DNA of 64,000 nt from Lysinibacillus agricola. Its GTDB lineage: Bacteria; Bacillota; Bacilli; Bacillales_A; Planococcaceae. The notes beneath the pieces are model-generated. The model did no database searches. It was not told where the DNA came from and saw only the letters and a list, made by a program, of their open reading frames with translations. Position 1 is the stretch's first letter; each line of letters starts with the position of its first letter. Location of the stretch: positions 4,405,501 to 4,469,500 of the forward strand of contig NZ_CP067341.1 in the NCBI RefSeq assembly GCF_016638705.1. The letters are read 5' to 3'. The translations under genes and the position numbers were made by a program. Positions 16,392 through 26,705 of this stretch are shown piece by piece.

Positions 16392-18014
16392 CTATTTAAA
16401 TCCCAGTTTGTTCGTAATTCTTGTCAATCGTTCACCGAGAAGTTTTTGTGCTAAGCCTAGTTGTAAAGACAAATAGCCATATACTGCTACACCTACTCCA
16501 GCACAAATAACAGAATAAACTAATGCGGAGAATTTACCATCTACTGGTCCCATTAATAACTCTAAAAGTTTATGAACAATTAGTACACTTACCGCCATTG
16601 CCGCAGTCAAAAGAGAAATGAGCATAACACGACGTACAACCATTTCTGATCTGTAGTTTAGTGTTTTTCGTAGTACAAGTATATTAATGATAATGGATAC
16701 ACTATAGCCAATTGCTGTAGCAAGAAGCGCACCATCAGCCTCTATCCAACGAATTAAAGGAATGTTAATTGCTAGCTTAACAAAAATCCCAGATAATAAA
16801 CTGAAGACAATCCACTTTTGGAAATCAATACCCTGTAAAAGTGCTGCCGTCACTTGGAACAATGCAAATAAAATAGCAACAGGTGCGTAATGAGCTAAAA
16901 TCATAGCTCCCATTTCACTTTCAGAATAGAGCATAAAGTATATTTCATTCGCTAACAACGAAATTCCTACTACTGCTGGCAATGTAATAAAAATTAATAT
17001 TTGATATGTTTTATCCATTGCATGTCGTAGCGATAAATATTCACCTTGCGTAAAGTATTTTGTAATCGTTGGTACTAGCGCCATCGAAAAACCTGTAGCT
17101 AGCATTACTGGAATAATAACAACCTTATGTGTTGTAAAGTTAATCATTGATAAATACTTATCCGTTACTTCCGCTAAGCCTATTGATGTCATAGCACCGT
17201 TAAACGTTAGCATATCCACTAATTGGAATAACGGATTAGCAATACCTACAAACACCATTGGAATCGAATACGTAATTACTTCTTTATATATGTTGGACAT
17301 TGGTAGCTGTGTAGATGTAACACTTTGACTACGCAGTAAATCAAATTCAGGTTGATATTTTTTCCAATAATAATAGAGCACCAGCAACCCACCAATTGCC
17401 CCGATAAAGGCAGCAAATACTGCGAAAGAGATAGCTGTTTCTGGTTCCCCATTGAAAACTACTACAACTAAGAATGAACCACCTAATAACACAACAATAC
17501 GAACAATTTGCTCTACTAACTGCGAAACTGCTGTAGGCTCCATTTTGTCATAGCCTTGGAAGAATCCACGCCAAAGGCTCATAAATGGCACGACAATTAA
17601 CGCAAAGCTAACCCAGCGAATGACCGAAGCAATTTGCTCAACCGTAAATGCCTGTTCATCACTTTTAATAACAAGACCTGCTATTGGCGTAGCTAGTATA
17701 AAGAGAGCCATAAACGCAGCAAAACCAGTAATCATCATAATAAGTATGCCTGATTTCATCAGTTTGCGGCCTGATTGGTAATCACCTATTGCATTGTATT
17801 TAGAAACAAACTTGGATACAGCAATTGGTGCACCCGAGATGGCTACTGCCAGCATAATCGAATAGGGAATGTATGCATATTGATAGAGCGCAATATTCTC
17901 CTCACCTACAATTGCATAAAACGGAAAAATATAAATTAATCCGAGCACCTTCGATAAAAACATTCCCATTGTTAATATCGCAGTACCTTTCATTAAATTG
18001 GACATCGTACCCAT
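16392..18014 (-). CDS. ytgP: lipid II flippase YtgP (MurJ-like, MOP superfamily)
   Basis: A 540-residue polytopic membrane protein with about 14 predicted helices, of the polysaccharide-biosynthesis/MurJ group of the MOP superfamily. Blocks shared with B. subtilis YtgP include SGAPIAVSKFVSKYNAIGDY, MSLWRGFFQGYDKMEPTAVS and TAVSQLVEQIVRI. YtgP acts as a lipid II flippase for peptidoglycan synthesis. The frame could start at ATG 18014 (MGTMSN) or ATG 18005 (MSNLMKG); GGATGGG suits the latter, so the first three residues are uncertain. It is the first gene of an operon with ytzG. Confidence 0.9.
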   Translation of the reverse strand: MGTMSNLMKGTAILTMGMFLSKVLGLIYIFPFYAIVGEENIALYQYAYIPYSIMLAVAISGAPIAVSKFVSKYNAIGDYQSGRKLMKSGILIMMITGFAAFMALFILATPIAGLVIKSDEQAFTVEQIASVIRWVSFALIVVPFMSLWRGFFQGYDKMEPTAVSQLVEQIVRIVVLLGGSFLVVVVFNGEPETAISFAVFAAFIGAIGGLLVLYYYWKKYQPEFDLLRSQSVTSTQLPMSNIYKEVITYSIPMVFVGIANPLFQLVDMLTFNGAMTSIGLAEVTDKYLSMINFTTHKVVIIPVMLATGFSMALVPTITKYFTQGEYLSLRHAMDKTYQILIFITLPAVVGISLLANEIYFMLYSESEMGAMILAHYAPVAILFALFQVTAALLQGIDFQKWIVFSLLSGIFVKLAINIPLIRWIEADGALLATAIGYSVSIIINILVLRKTLNYRSEMVVRRVMLISLLTAAMAVSVLIVHKLLELLMGPVDGKFSALVYSVICAGVGVAVYGYLSLQLGLAQKLLGERLTRITNKLGFK

Positions 18015-18159
18015 CCATTCATTATAAAATCAATATTTTCATCGTAACACTTAGAAAAGACTTATAAAATATTTGCTGTAAAGACGCTTGCTTCAGTAGC
18101 ACCCTATCTATAGTTCTTTGGATAAAGCAGAGTGGGACGTTTTACAGAGTATTCGAGGC

Positions 18160-18255
18160 TTGAACCTGTTTTCTGAGCAACTTTGCGGATACCTGAGCGG
18201 TTTCGTTTCACCTGCTACCCGAGCACTTTTACTGGATACCTGAGCGGTTTAAGCA
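18160..18255. repeat. short degenerate direct repeats TACCYGAGCRSTTT
   Basis: GGATACCTGAGCGGTTT occurs at 18187-18203 and 18234-18250, with a variant TACCCGAGCACTTT between and CTGAGCAACTTTGCGGA before. The spacing is about 21-26 bases. A related phrase is near 47355-47415. The rest of the 500-base gap 18015-18518 shows no gene. Confidence 0.5.
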
Positions 18256-18518
18256 ATTCAGGGAAACTGTTTCATTTGCAAACGCTGTCACACAGACAAT
18301 AGACGGCTCTTGATAGCTTGATTTCACTGATCAACAATATTCAGCAAAACAACATGAAAGCACATCATCGCAAAATATTAAATAAGTAAACCAACTGTAA
18401 TCTTAACATATTTATAGGAAAACAGACGCATAAATACATTAAAAAGTTCTAGAAAAATACAGCTAATTCAAAAAAATAGTGGCTGTGTCCTCCTGATGGA
18501 AAGTAGAAAGCTCAAAAT

Positions 18519-18551
18519 AATCGGTGGAGATTAAGAATACCCCCACCGATT
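18519..18551 (-). terminator. asnB terminator of the AATCAGTGGGG stem family
   Basis: On the minus strand AATCGGTGG pairs with CCACCGATT, followed by ATTTTGAG. Similar hairpins are at 31926-31980, 52169-52201 and 52311-52383. Confidence 0.7.
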
Positions 18552-18566
18552 AAAGTTATCTAGCTA

Positions 18567-20414
18567 TTACATATCTACGAAAAATTGTTTATACCATACT
18601 AAGAACACATAGGCTGTCCAAATATAACGTCCACGATTTGCTTTGTCTTCATAGTGCTCATCTAGATAGCCCACTAATTGCTTTGTATCAAAGAATTCAT
18701 TGGCAAAGTCAGTTGTAAACATTTCCTTTACCATCTTGTAATACTTTTCTTCACGTAGCCAGTGACGAATTGGCACTGGGAAGCCAAGCTTTGGACGTTT
18801 CGCCCATTCTTCAGGTAATTCCTGGTGTGCAGCTTGACGGAGAACATATTTCGTATCAATGTCATTTACGCGATATTTTGATGGAATGTTTTTCGCTAAT
18901 TCCATCACTTCTTTATCTAAAAATGGTACACGTAATTCAATAGAATGAGCCATACTCATTTTATCTGCTTTTAATAAAATATCGCCTGGCATCCAAAGAT
19001 TTAAATCAAGATACTGCATTTTAGTAACATCATCATCACCTGGAACTTCATCGTAAATACGTTTTGTAATCGATTTTACAGATGGACCATTTTTATAGTC
19101 TGGTTTCAATACATTTAATGCATCTTCTTCGTCCCATACAACCGCTTCCCCAATGAAGCGTTCTTCTACAGTTTGACCACCTTTAACAAGGAAGTTCGAA
19201 TATTGATTTTTAGGTAACGCCTCTGCTATGCCACGTAATGCTTTACGGATACCAAATGGGATTTTCTCATATTTTTGCATTTTGCCAGAGTTTTGGTACC
19301 ATGAGTAGCCACCAAAAATTTCATCCGCACCTTCACCTGAAAGTACTACTGTTACATCCTTCGATGCTAACTCAGAAAGGAAGTAAAGTGGTACAGAAGA
19401 TGGGTTCGATTGTGGCTCGTCCATATGCCACTGAATTTTTGGTAATGCTTCAAAACACTCATCTGCTGAAATATATTTGCGCTCATTTTGAATATTTAAT
19501 GTATCAGATAATTCTTTTGCTAAATTTGTTTCATTAAACATATCCTCGTAGTCAGAGAAACCGACTGAGAAGGATTTATCAGGACGTAATAATGAAGTAA
19601 TATAACTTGAATCAATACCACCTGATAAGAAAGAACCAACCTTTACATCACTTATTTGATGCGCATCTACTGATTCTTTTACTGTCGTACGAATATCTTC
19701 TACATATTTTTCAATCGGAGCTTCTTTTGCATGGAATTTTTTATCCCAATACTGCACAATTTGCTTTTGTCCATTTTGAATAAGCATATAGTGTGCTGGT
19801 TGTAATTTGTACACACCTTTAAAGAACGTTTCGTCCATTGAAGAATATTGGAACGTCAAATAAGGTCGTAGTGCATTTTTATTTAATTCTTTAATAAATG
19901 ATGGGTGTGGTAAAAATGATTTAATTTCTGAACCGAAAATAAAAGTACCATCTGTTGTGTTTTCTGTATAATACAGCGGCTTAATACCAAAGCCATCACG
20001 CGCGATGAATTGTAAATCATTCTTTTTATCCCAAATGCAGAATGCGAACATTCCGCGAAGTTTTTTGACAAATTCTACTCCGTATTCAACATAACCATAA
20101 ATAATAACTTCACTATCAGAGTGTGTTTTAAAGTTGTGACCTTTTTCAATTAAATCAGCACGTAGCTCTTGGAAGTTAAAGATCTCTCCATTAAATACGA
20201 GAACGATGTTTCCATCCGCACTGTATAATGGCTGATTTGCCACATCTGATAAGTCGATAATACTTAATCGACGGAATCCTAAAGTTACTTTATCATCACT
20301 ATGAATTCCACCGCTGTCTGGTCCACGGTGAATAATTGTATTCATCATATTTTCAATCGTTTGATGATGATCAATCACATTTGTTCCATTAATATAACCA
20401 ATAAATCCGCACAT
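18567..20414 (-). CDS. asnB: asparagine synthase (glutamine-hydrolysing)
   Basis: A 615-residue two-domain enzyme. With ATG 20414 as start the protein begins MCGFIGYING, placing the Ntn nucleophile Cys2 where it must be. The frame itself opens 33 codons earlier, but GAGGTG lies just ahead of ATG 20414. The glutaminase half contains RGPDSGG and LVFNGEIFNFQELR; the synthetase half has the ATP loop VGSFLSGGIDSSYI (SGGIDSS PP-loop) and LSGEGADEIFGGYSWY. It converts Asp, Gln and ATP to Asn, Glu, AMP and PPi in the cytosol. It is monocistronic, with its own terminator. Confidence 0.96.
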   Translation of the reverse strand: MCGFIGYINGTNVIDHHQTIENMMNTIIHRGPDSGGIHSDDKVTLGFRRLSIIDLSDVANQPLYSADGNIVLVFNGEIFNFQELRADLIEKGHNFKTHSDSEVIIYGYVEYGVEFVKKLRGMFAFCIWDKKNDLQFIARDGFGIKPLYYTENTTDGTFIFGSEIKSFLPHPSFIKELNKNALRPYLTFQYSSMDETFFKGVYKLQPAHYMLIQNGQKQIVQYWDKKFHAKEAPIEKYVEDIRTTVKESVDAHQISDVKVGSFLSGGIDSSYITSLLRPDKSFSVGFSDYEDMFNETNLAKELSDTLNIQNERKYISADECFEALPKIQWHMDEPQSNPSSVPLYFLSELASKDVTVVLSGEGADEIFGGYSWYQNSGKMQKYEKIPFGIRKALRGIAEALPKNQYSNFLVKGGQTVEERFIGEAVVWDEEDALNVLKPDYKNGPSVKSITKRIYDEVPGDDDVTKMQYLDLNLWMPGDILLKADKMSMAHSIELRVPFLDKEVMELAKNIPSKYRVNDIDTKYVLRQAAHQELPEEWAKRPKLGFPVPIRHWLREEKYYKMVKEMFTTDFANEFFDTKQLVGYLDEHYEDKANRGRYIWTAYVFLVWYKQFFVDM

Positions 20415-20672
20415 TCTATTTTTCACCTCATAATTTAGTGCATAACCTTTACCATAATAGCATGAAAAGTCGTTCATTTCATGCAGACAATACAGATAAA
20501 GTAAAACTTTCATCAGTGAGGTTATTCTACACCGATTATTCGTTCAACCTCGAGCACTTTCTCTCACTTAAAAACACTTCAATTTTTCATCTTCCATCTA
20601 AAATCCACACATGAAAGCTCTTCACCGAAAGTTTCGGATGACATTGTGTTAAAAAGTATATCATGTGTATAA

Positions 20673-20917
20673 GTTGATTGTAGTGGAGACTGGGCGACTC
20701 CTCGGGGATTAGCAATAGAGGAACGAAGGCTAAAACCATCACATCCTGTGATAACGCCTTCGTGACCAACATCATGTTGACCCGAGACCCTGCAGCGAAG
20801 CGTAGCGGCAGCAACAAATGTTTTATCTGCGCGAAAGCGAAGCGTCAGCGGCAATGTTTTGTCTGTGCGAAAGCGAAGCGACAGCAACAAAGCGCCCAGT
20901 CGGAACGGAAATCAACC
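20673..20917. repeat. GACTGGGCG-type TIR element containing an 88-bp-type unit and GCGAAAGC units
   Basis: The left end GTTGATTGTAGTGGAGACTG and the right end (inverse GTTGATTTCCGTTCCGACTG) bracket one inverted relative of the 88-bp unit of 1130-1377 (GAAGGCTAAAACCATCACAT) and two or three GCGAAAGCGAAGCG units (about 20800-20890). It lies between the divergent asnB and ytfP genes, upstream of both. Short frames across it are repeat products. Confidence 0.78.
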
Positions 20918-21066
20918 CCACGTTATAGTGACGAGCTACTTAAAGTAGAAGATAAGGAATTATAAAATACTTTTGTTTTATTTTCAATGTGAAAGAAGCC
21001 CCTCTATATAGACTTCATGTATAATAGGAAAGATTCCTAATTTGAACAGAAAGTGAGTTTAAATAT

Positions 21067-22317
21067 ATGTACGATGTTATCGTTATCGGTGGAGGCCCAT
21101 CTGGTTTAATGGCTGCTGTCGCTGCTGGAGAGCGAAAAAAGAAAGTATTATTACTAGAAAAAGGGACAAAGCTCGGCAAAAAATTGGCCATTTCAGGCGG
21201 TGGTCGCTGTAATGTCACAAATCGTTTGCCTGTTGAAGAAATAGTCAAGCACATACCTGGAAACGGTCGTTTTCTTTACAGCCCATTCACAGTTTACAAT
21301 AATGAAGATATTATCGCATTTTTCGAAGGACTTGGCGTGGCATTAAAAGAGGAGGATCATGGACGTATGTTCCCTGTATCTAATCGCGCGCAAGATGTTG
21401 TAGATGCACTTATTCGTCAGCTTCAACGTCTACATGTTGAAGTACGCTTAAACACACCCGTTAATAAGCTGCTAATGGATGAGGAAAAAATTCTTGGGGT
21501 ACGTCTTACAGATGGCACAGAAATTCGTAGTGAGGCAGTAGTCGTTGCAGTTGGTGGAAAAGCTGTTCCACAAACAGGCTCAACAGGAGATGGTTATCCA
21601 TGGGCAGAACGTGCTGGTCATACAATCACAACGCTTTTCCCTACTGAGGTTCCTGTCCTATCAAAAGAGGATTTTATTCAAGCTCGTGAGCTACAGGGGC
21701 TAGCATTACGTGATGTCGCTGTCTCTGTTTTAAACAAAAAGGGCAAGGTGCTCGTAACGCATCAAATGGATATGCTCTTTACCCATTTCGGATTAAGTGG
21801 TCCAGCTATTTTACGCTGTAGTCAATTTGTTGTGAAAGAATTAATGAAAACAGGTTACGAGCCTGTGACAATGCGTATTCAAACACTTGTTGATTATAAT
21901 GAAGAAACGTGTCTGCAATATTTAAACAGACTCATTAAAGAAGATCCAAAAAAAGCGGTAAAAAATGTTTGGAAAGGAATTGCGCCTGAACGCTGGTTGT
22001 TATTTTTATGTGAGCTTGCAGACATCGATGTACAAATGACAGGTACTGAATTATCACAGGAAAAAATCCGCAACTTAGCTAGACTACTCGTCAATTTCAC
22101 AATGACAGTTAGTGGTACGCAATCTCTTGAAAAAGCATTTGTCACAGGCGGTGGCGTGTCTGTTAAAGAAATTGAACCAAAAACAATGGCCTCGAAGAAA
22201 AAGGATGGTTTATTCTTCTGTGGAGAAATCCTTGATATTCACGGCTACACAGGTGGCTATAATATAACGTCTGCACTCGTTACAGGACGTATCGCAGGGA
22301 TGAACGCAGCACTGTAA
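21067..22317 (+). CDS. ytfP: NAD(P)/FAD-dependent oxidoreductase, HI0933/YtfP family
   Basis: A 416-residue flavoprotein. The N-terminal Rossmann FAD fingerprint is [20 protein letters not shown] followed by [25 protein letters not shown] and the C-terminal [19 protein letters not shown] are diagnostic of the HI0933 (BaiN-like) family. The substrate is unknown; some relatives reduce bile-acid-type enones. AAGTGAG precedes ATG 21067. It is followed by a bidirectional terminator shared with the convergent AIM24 gene. Confidence 0.9.
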   Translation: MYDVIVIGGGPSGLMAAVAAGERKKKVLLLEKGTKLGKKLAISGGGRCNVTNRLPVEEIVKHIPGNGRFLYSPFTVYNNEDIIAFFEGLGVALKEEDHGRMFPVSNRAQDVVDALIRQLQRLHVEVRLNTPVNKLLMDEEKILGVRLTDGTEIRSEAVVVAVGGKAVPQTGSTGDGYPWAERAGHTITTLFPTEVPVLSKEDFIQARELQGLALRDVAVSVLNKKGKVLVTHQMDMLFTHFGLSGPAILRCSQFVVKELMKTGYEPVTMRIQTLVDYNEETCLQYLNRLIKEDPKKAVKNVWKGIAPERWLLFLCELADIDVQMTGTELSQEKIRNLARLLVNFTMTVSGTQSLEKAFVTGGGVSVKEIEPKTMASKKKDGLFFCGEILDIHGYTGGYNITSALVTGRIAGMNAAL

Positions 22318-22362
22318 TTTACTCTATTTTTCGGACTTCTATCAGCGATTTTGTATCACATA

Positions 22363-22396
22363 AAAAGCGTGTCCTGAAATAAGGACACGCTTTTTT
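22363..22396. terminator. bidirectional terminator between ytfP and the AIM24 gene
   Basis: AAAAGCGTGTCCT-gaaata-AGGACACGCTTTTTT: a 9-bp GC stem with A and T tracts on both sides. Confidence 0.9.
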
Positions 22397-23087
22397 AACT
22401 TTCTTTAGACATATATACTTCCTCAAATGGTTGAATGATAACAAAGCCTTCACCTGAAAACGCCATTTGAATGGATTCGCCACTACCACGACCGATAAAT
22501 GTTCGGAAGCTAATATCTGTTTTAAACTCTGGTGCCAAATTACCTGACCATGCTACTGTAGCATGTGGATCAGTATAGACCGTTTCACCAGGCTTCACTA
22601 ACAAGGTTAACGGTTCGAAATGGGTTGTAATAGCTACCTTCCCTCTTCCTTGTAGAGTTACATTAAACAACCCACCTGACATGACTCCTGCCATTTTACG
22701 CATTAAATGAATATCCCAATCAATACTTGGCTCGAATGCGAGTAAATCATTGCCGTTTACACAAATACTTTCATCCTTTAAATCGAAGACCGTTATTTTT
22801 TTCCCTTGATCGGCTAAATAAAGTCGCCCCTTACCTTTCGCCTTCATAAGTTGTGTACCTTCGCCGGTTAATACTTTTTTAAACATTTTACCTAGGCCAT
22901 GCTCCAAAACACGCTCACGCTCAAACTTAATATCTCCTATGTAAGAAATCATAGCGCCCATTTTCGACCAAACCTCGCCATTTAGGTTGACCTCTAATAC
23001 ACGCTCAGTTTCTAACTCGAAATATTCATTTTCGTTGTCGTCCTGCTGTGTTTTATTGATAAATTCATTTAAAGAAAATTTCCCCAT
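22395..23087 (-). CDS. AIM24 family protein
   Basis: A 230-residue beta-rich protein. The blocks GMISYIGDIKFE-like (GAMISYIGDIKFE), GEGTQLMKAKGKGRLYLAD, VKPGETVYTDPHATVAWSG and FIGRGSGESIQMAFSGEGFVIIQP fit the AIM24/TIGR00266 family of tryptophan-RNA-binding-like (TRAP-like) beta folds. Function in bacteria is not established. AAGGAGG precedes ATG 23087. A possible 28-codon frame lies just upstream (23111-23197). Confidence 0.82.
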   Translation of the reverse strand: MGKFSLNEFINKTQQDDNENEYFELETERVLEVNLNGEVWSKMGAMISYIGDIKFERERVLEHGLGKMFKKVLTGEGTQLMKAKGKGRLYLADQGKKITVFDLKDESICVNGNDLLAFEPSIDWDIHLMRKMAGVMSGGLFNVTLQGRGKVAITTHFEPLTLLVKPGETVYTDPHATVAWSGNLAPEFKTDISFRTFIGRGSGESIQMAFSGEGFVIIQPFEEVYMSKES

Positions 23088-23110
23088 ATCACATTGCCTC
23101 CTTATTTATT

Positions 23111-23197
23111 TTATATACGCTTTAACTTATGAAAAGATTCAATCAATGCCATTAAATCAATTTCGCCTTGGCGTAATTTTTGCCCTAACTGACTCAT
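23111..23197 (-). CDS. candidate 28-residue small protein upstream of the AIM24 gene
   Basis: ATG 23197, preceded by GGGGGTG and four bases, reads MSQLGQKLRQGEIDLMALIE then SFHKLKRI and stops at 23111, 23 bases before the AIM24 start. It is hydrophilic and probably helical. Its codons overlap the palindrome AATTTCGCCTTGGCGTAATT also seen near 485-504, so it may be only regulatory DNA. No homologue is recognised. Confidence 0.3.
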   Translation of the reverse strand: MSQLGQKLRQGEIDLMALIESFHKLKRI

Positions 23198-23410
23198 CGA
23201 ACACCCCCAGAAAATCGCCTTCACATTATAAAAATCCCTAGTTTTAGGTCACCCTTTTGAAAATTGATTAATGGACCTCGCATTTGCTTTTCGTTACAAA
23301 ATTTCTCTTTTGGTAGCGAAATCACTTTATTTCCCGAAATGTTATTGACATCAGACAACAGCTGTTATACATTAAACAAAGATTAATCAAGTGTTATATA
23401 ACAACAGCTA

Positions 23411-23459
23411 CAAAAAAGGACCATATAAGCGTCATGTGCGAAATGACACTCATATGGCC
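23411..23459 (-). terminator. terminator of the OFA-type MFS gene
   Basis: On the minus strand GGCCATATGAGTGTCAT pairs with ATGACGCTTATATGGTCC across a short loop, then TTTTTTG. Confidence 0.85.
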
Positions 23460-23490
23460 AATACCTTCAAGTGCGAATTAAAAGTAATAT

Positions 23491-24762
23491 TTATTGTGTA
23501 GCGGAGACGTCTCCAACCTTTTGAGAAGCTTCTTTTAATGCTGTTTGTTTACGTACATCTGCACGTAAAGTTAGCGAAATAATTAATGAAACTGCAATTA
23601 ATCCGGCAAATACATAGAATACTGGAATGTAGCTTCCATAAGCATTTTTAATTGCGCTCACTAAAAGTGGACCAAAAATTCCACCTAGTGACCAAGTCGT
23701 TAATAAATAACCATGAATGACTCCAAGTTGCTTCGTACCAAATAAATCACTTGCAAATGCAGGTAAATTTGAGAAACCTCCACCATAGCAACTAACAACT
23801 AAGAAAATAAGTGCTTGGAAAACAATAACATTTGTTGTATGCGGTAAGACGATAAATGTAACTAGCTGTGCAATAAAGAAAATTACGAAGACGTTCGAAC
23901 GACCAATATAGTCAGACACAGCAGCCCATATTAAACGACCACCACCATTAAATAATCCCATTATTCCTACCATTGCTGCGGCTCCCGCAACTGATAATCC
24001 TACAATTTCCTGAGCCATTGGAGATGCAACAGAAATCATCATAATACCTGCTGTTACGTTTACTAAATGCATCGACCATAGCATCCAGAAATGCTTAGTT
24101 TTTACAGCTTCACGTGCTGACATGACAGCTAAATCTTTTTTCACTACTTCTTGACCATTATTTGCAGCAGCCTTCATATTCACTGGCATATAACCAGGTT
24201 CAGGCGGTGCTATATATGAAGCCCCTAAAATCATTAACGTGAAATAACTTGCCCTAAAAATAAAGTACGTTGTAGAAATACCTACAGCCTCCATTAAGTT
24301 AGCTGCGACTGGCGCTGTAATAAGTGCCCCTGAACCAAATCCAAGTACAGCCATACCTGTTGCTAAACCGCGGCGATCCGGGAACCATTTTACTAATGTC
24401 GATACAGGCGCAATATAACCAATACCCATACCTAATCCACTTAGTAAACCATATGTTAACCAGTACATTGTTACGGAATCCATTGAAATCGCTACACCTG
24501 CACCAGCTTGTCCTGCTCCAAATAGAACCGCTGCTACCATCGCAGATTTACGTGGTCCCATTTTTTCTACTAAGTTACCAAATAATGCTGCAGAAAAACC
24601 TGCAAGCCCCATCATTATTGTAAAGGCAACCGTTACGTTTGTTTCACTCCATCCCATTTCTGTAACAATCGGTAGCTTGTATACACTGTATGCATATGCT
24701 CCACCAATTGAAAGGTGAATAGCGATTGCGGATAATGCAATTAACCATCTATTTTTATTCAT
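23491..24762 (-). CDS. OFA-family MFS transporter (organic acid/anion antiporter type)
   Basis: A 423-residue, 12-helix MFS protein of the oxalate/formate antiporter (OFA) group, recognised from MNKNRWLIALSAIAIHLSIG, GGAYAYSVYKLPI, the GLLSGLGMGIGYIAPVSTLV block and KWFPDRRGLATGMAVLGFGS. Substrates of this group are small monocarboxylates such as oxalate, formate, lactate or pyruvate; which one applies here is unknown. The frame opens at 24825, but GGGGAGAAAAGAG before ATG 24762 defines the start. It is followed by a strong terminator. Confidence 0.85.
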   Translation of the reverse strand: MNKNRWLIALSAIAIHLSIGGAYAYSVYKLPIVTEMGWSETNVTVAFTIMMGLAGFSAALFGNLVEKMGPRKSAMVAAVLFGAGQAGAGVAISMDSVTMYWLTYGLLSGLGMGIGYIAPVSTLVKWFPDRRGLATGMAVLGFGSGALITAPVAANLMEAVGISTTYFIFRASYFTLMILGASYIAPPEPGYMPVNMKAAANNGQEVVKKDLAVMSAREAVKTKHFWMLWSMHLVNVTAGIMMISVASPMAQEIVGLSVAGAAAMVGIMGLFNGGGRLIWAAVSDYIGRSNVFVIFFIAQLVTFIVLPHTTNVIVFQALIFLVVSCYGGGFSNLPAFASDLFGTKQLGVIHGYLLTTWSLGGIFGPLLVSAIKNAYGSYIPVFYVFAGLIAVSLIISLTLRADVRKQTALKEASQKVGDVSATQ

Positions 24763-24839
24763 AATTTCTCTTTTCTCCCCTCTTTTGCTACCTGTGAAAG
24801 TTTTATGAACGTCCATGTAAAACAATTTAACACTTAGAA

Positions 24840-25465
24840 TTATTCAAATGCAAGATGTTTTTTCAAAAAATATTATTTCTCCAAAAAGTATTTTATTTTT
24901 TATCCCAGTAATTTTATAACGGAAACCCTACAGTCTCTAAGTAAATAGATGTTTATTAAACGAAAACCACAACATTTTTTAGCTAATATTATTTTTCTAC
25001 TCTATTATCTCAATACACTAAAATTATCTTGATATAATTAATTTTGTGTATAATTTCACATTCAATCTATGTATAGTTAACTTTCTCCAACTCACATAAT
25101 TTCCTCGAATTTCTTCAAAAGAGTATAAACGAACATTCAATACGTAGAAATATTTAGAACGAAAGAGAATTTCGAAACCTAAACAAACAAAATTTTTTCA
25201 AGTAAAAAGAAACTAAAAAATAATATTGAATGGCATTTATAACTATTAATGGATTTACCATTAAATAAATCCAATACATATTGTGCATATTTCAAAATGA
25301 ATTATCATTACTTATTCATTTTTATTATTCAAATATACATTTTTTCTTTTAAAAAGAATTATTTAAACGTTAAAACAACTAATCCAATCAGTTATAACAA
25401 AAACAGTTGCTATAGCACACAAGTAATAACAGTAGATTTTGATGTTAAGCCAAAATAAAATAGTA
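24840..25465. other. AT-rich intergenic region, no gene seen
   Basis: About 620 bases between the OFA transporter start and the next MFS terminator. The sequence is very AT-rich. The 69-codon plus-strand frame at 25249-25458 lacks a ribosome site and resembles no known protein. No repeat family member was found. Confidence 0.6.
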
Positions 25466-25499
25466 AAAGTTGTAGGGTGAGATATTTCCCTACAACTTT
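25466..25499 (-). terminator. terminator of the 25.5-26.7 kb MFS gene
   Basis: AAAGTTGTAGGG and CCCTACAACTTT form a perfect 12-bp stem with a 10-base loop. Confidence 0.85.
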
Positions 25500-25505
25500 C
25501 TTGAA

Positions 25506-26687
25506 CTAATTCTTTTTTTGTACAATTAAAATTCCTATGATAGATGCCAATATTATAATCAAACCGCTTAAAAACATGGCGAATCGAATGCTTATATGAT
25601 CAATCAAATAGCCAAAAATATAATAACCAATTGGTAAAAACAAAAGCCCACCGAACATTTGTAAACTTGTCACACGACCAAGGTATTCTTCTTCAATTAA
25701 TTCTTGTACCGCACTATCCCATATAATCACAAATGAGGTAATAGCAAAACCGATACAAAACATCATCAATAAAGAGAGTAGAAAGATATTTGAGAAGGAT
25801 AAAAATAAAATGAGCAACCCAACACTAAACATAAAAAGATAATATTTTTTGAAGTTATTCGAAACCTCGGATTGCCTACTAATAAACCATGCCCCTAAAA
25901 ATGCTCCTAATGCCATGCTACTCAATAACCAGCCAAAACTTTCAATTCCCTTGAAGTATTCATTTGCATAAATAGGTAGGATAATAACATCAAATGAGGC
26001 AATCCCAATATTTACAACAGAACCAATCAAAATGCTATAACTTAGCCATTTATGTTGAATTAACACTTGGAAACCCTCTTTAAATTGTTGCCATAATGAT
26101 TTTTTCGATTCAACTGCTGGCTTTCTTCCCATAGATAGAAAGGCAAAGGCGAAAGCGGCAAGTAAAAATGAAACAGCGTTGATACCAAATGTAATAAATA
26201 TGCTAAAAGTTGCGACTAAATAGGCAGCTAGAATAGGTCCAATCATTTCGAAGACTTGTTGTGCCATAGCTCGATAAGAATTTGCTTTTACTAGATATTC
26301 TTTATCCACAATACTAGGCAAGATTGCTTTTAATGTGGGACGATATAAGGTATTTAATGTTCCTAAGAAAAAGGTAAGCAAATAGATGTGCCAAATACGA
26401 ATATGTTTGTTTATGATGAGATAAGTGATTAGTAAAAGAGCAATACCTCTTACTAGATTGATGATAACAATTAGAAACTTCTTAGGTAGCTGGTCCACGA
26501 GCATACCACCTAAAAGAAGAATCAGCAGTTGAGGTATAATAAACATGCTTTGCGTTGCACTAATATCGCTCGCTTGACCATCTAAATGAATAATTAAAAA
26601 AGGCAAGGAAGTTGTAAATAAAGCAATGCCAATAAATGAAACAATTTGTCCGCTAAATAGCATCACAAAGTTTTTATTTTTCCACAC
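25506..26687 (-). CDS. MFS efflux transporter (MefA-like)
   Basis: A 393-residue 12-helix MFS protein of the macrolide-efflux-like group (PF05977/MFS_3 type). It begins VWKNKNFVMLFSGQIVSFIG and has GGMLVDQLPKKFLI in loop 2-3. The frame opens at 26759, but GAGAGGATAACT immediately precedes GTG 26687, which gives the typical family N-terminus. Base composition is more AT-rich than the flanking housekeeping genes, consistent with accessory DNA. A palindrome lies just upstream (26706-26725). The substrate is unknown. Confidence 0.8.
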   Translation of the reverse strand: MWKNKNFVMLFSGQIVSFIGIALFTTSLPFLIIHLDGQASDISATQSMFIIPQLLILLLGGMLVDQLPKKFLIVIINLVRGIALLLITYLIINKHIRIWHIYLLTFFLGTLNTLYRPTLKAILPSIVDKEYLVKANSYRAMAQQVFEMIGPILAAYLVATFSIFITFGINAVSFLLAAFAFAFLSMGRKPAVESKKSLWQQFKEGFQVLIQHKWLSYSILIGSVVNIGIASFDVIILPIYANEYFKGIESFGWLLSSMALGAFLGAWFISRQSEVSNNFKKYYLFMFSVGLLILFLSFSNIFLLSLLMMFCIGFAITSFVIIWDSAVQELIEEEYLGRVTSLQMFGGLLFLPIGYYIFGYLIDHISIRFAMFLSGLIIILASIIGILIVQKKN

Positions 26688-26705
26688 AGTTATCCTCTCA
26701 ATTTG

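Noticed and set aside
25249..25458. 69-codon frame in the AT-rich gap
   Set aside because: AT-rich composition alone explains the lack of stops; no ribosome site or recognisable sequence.
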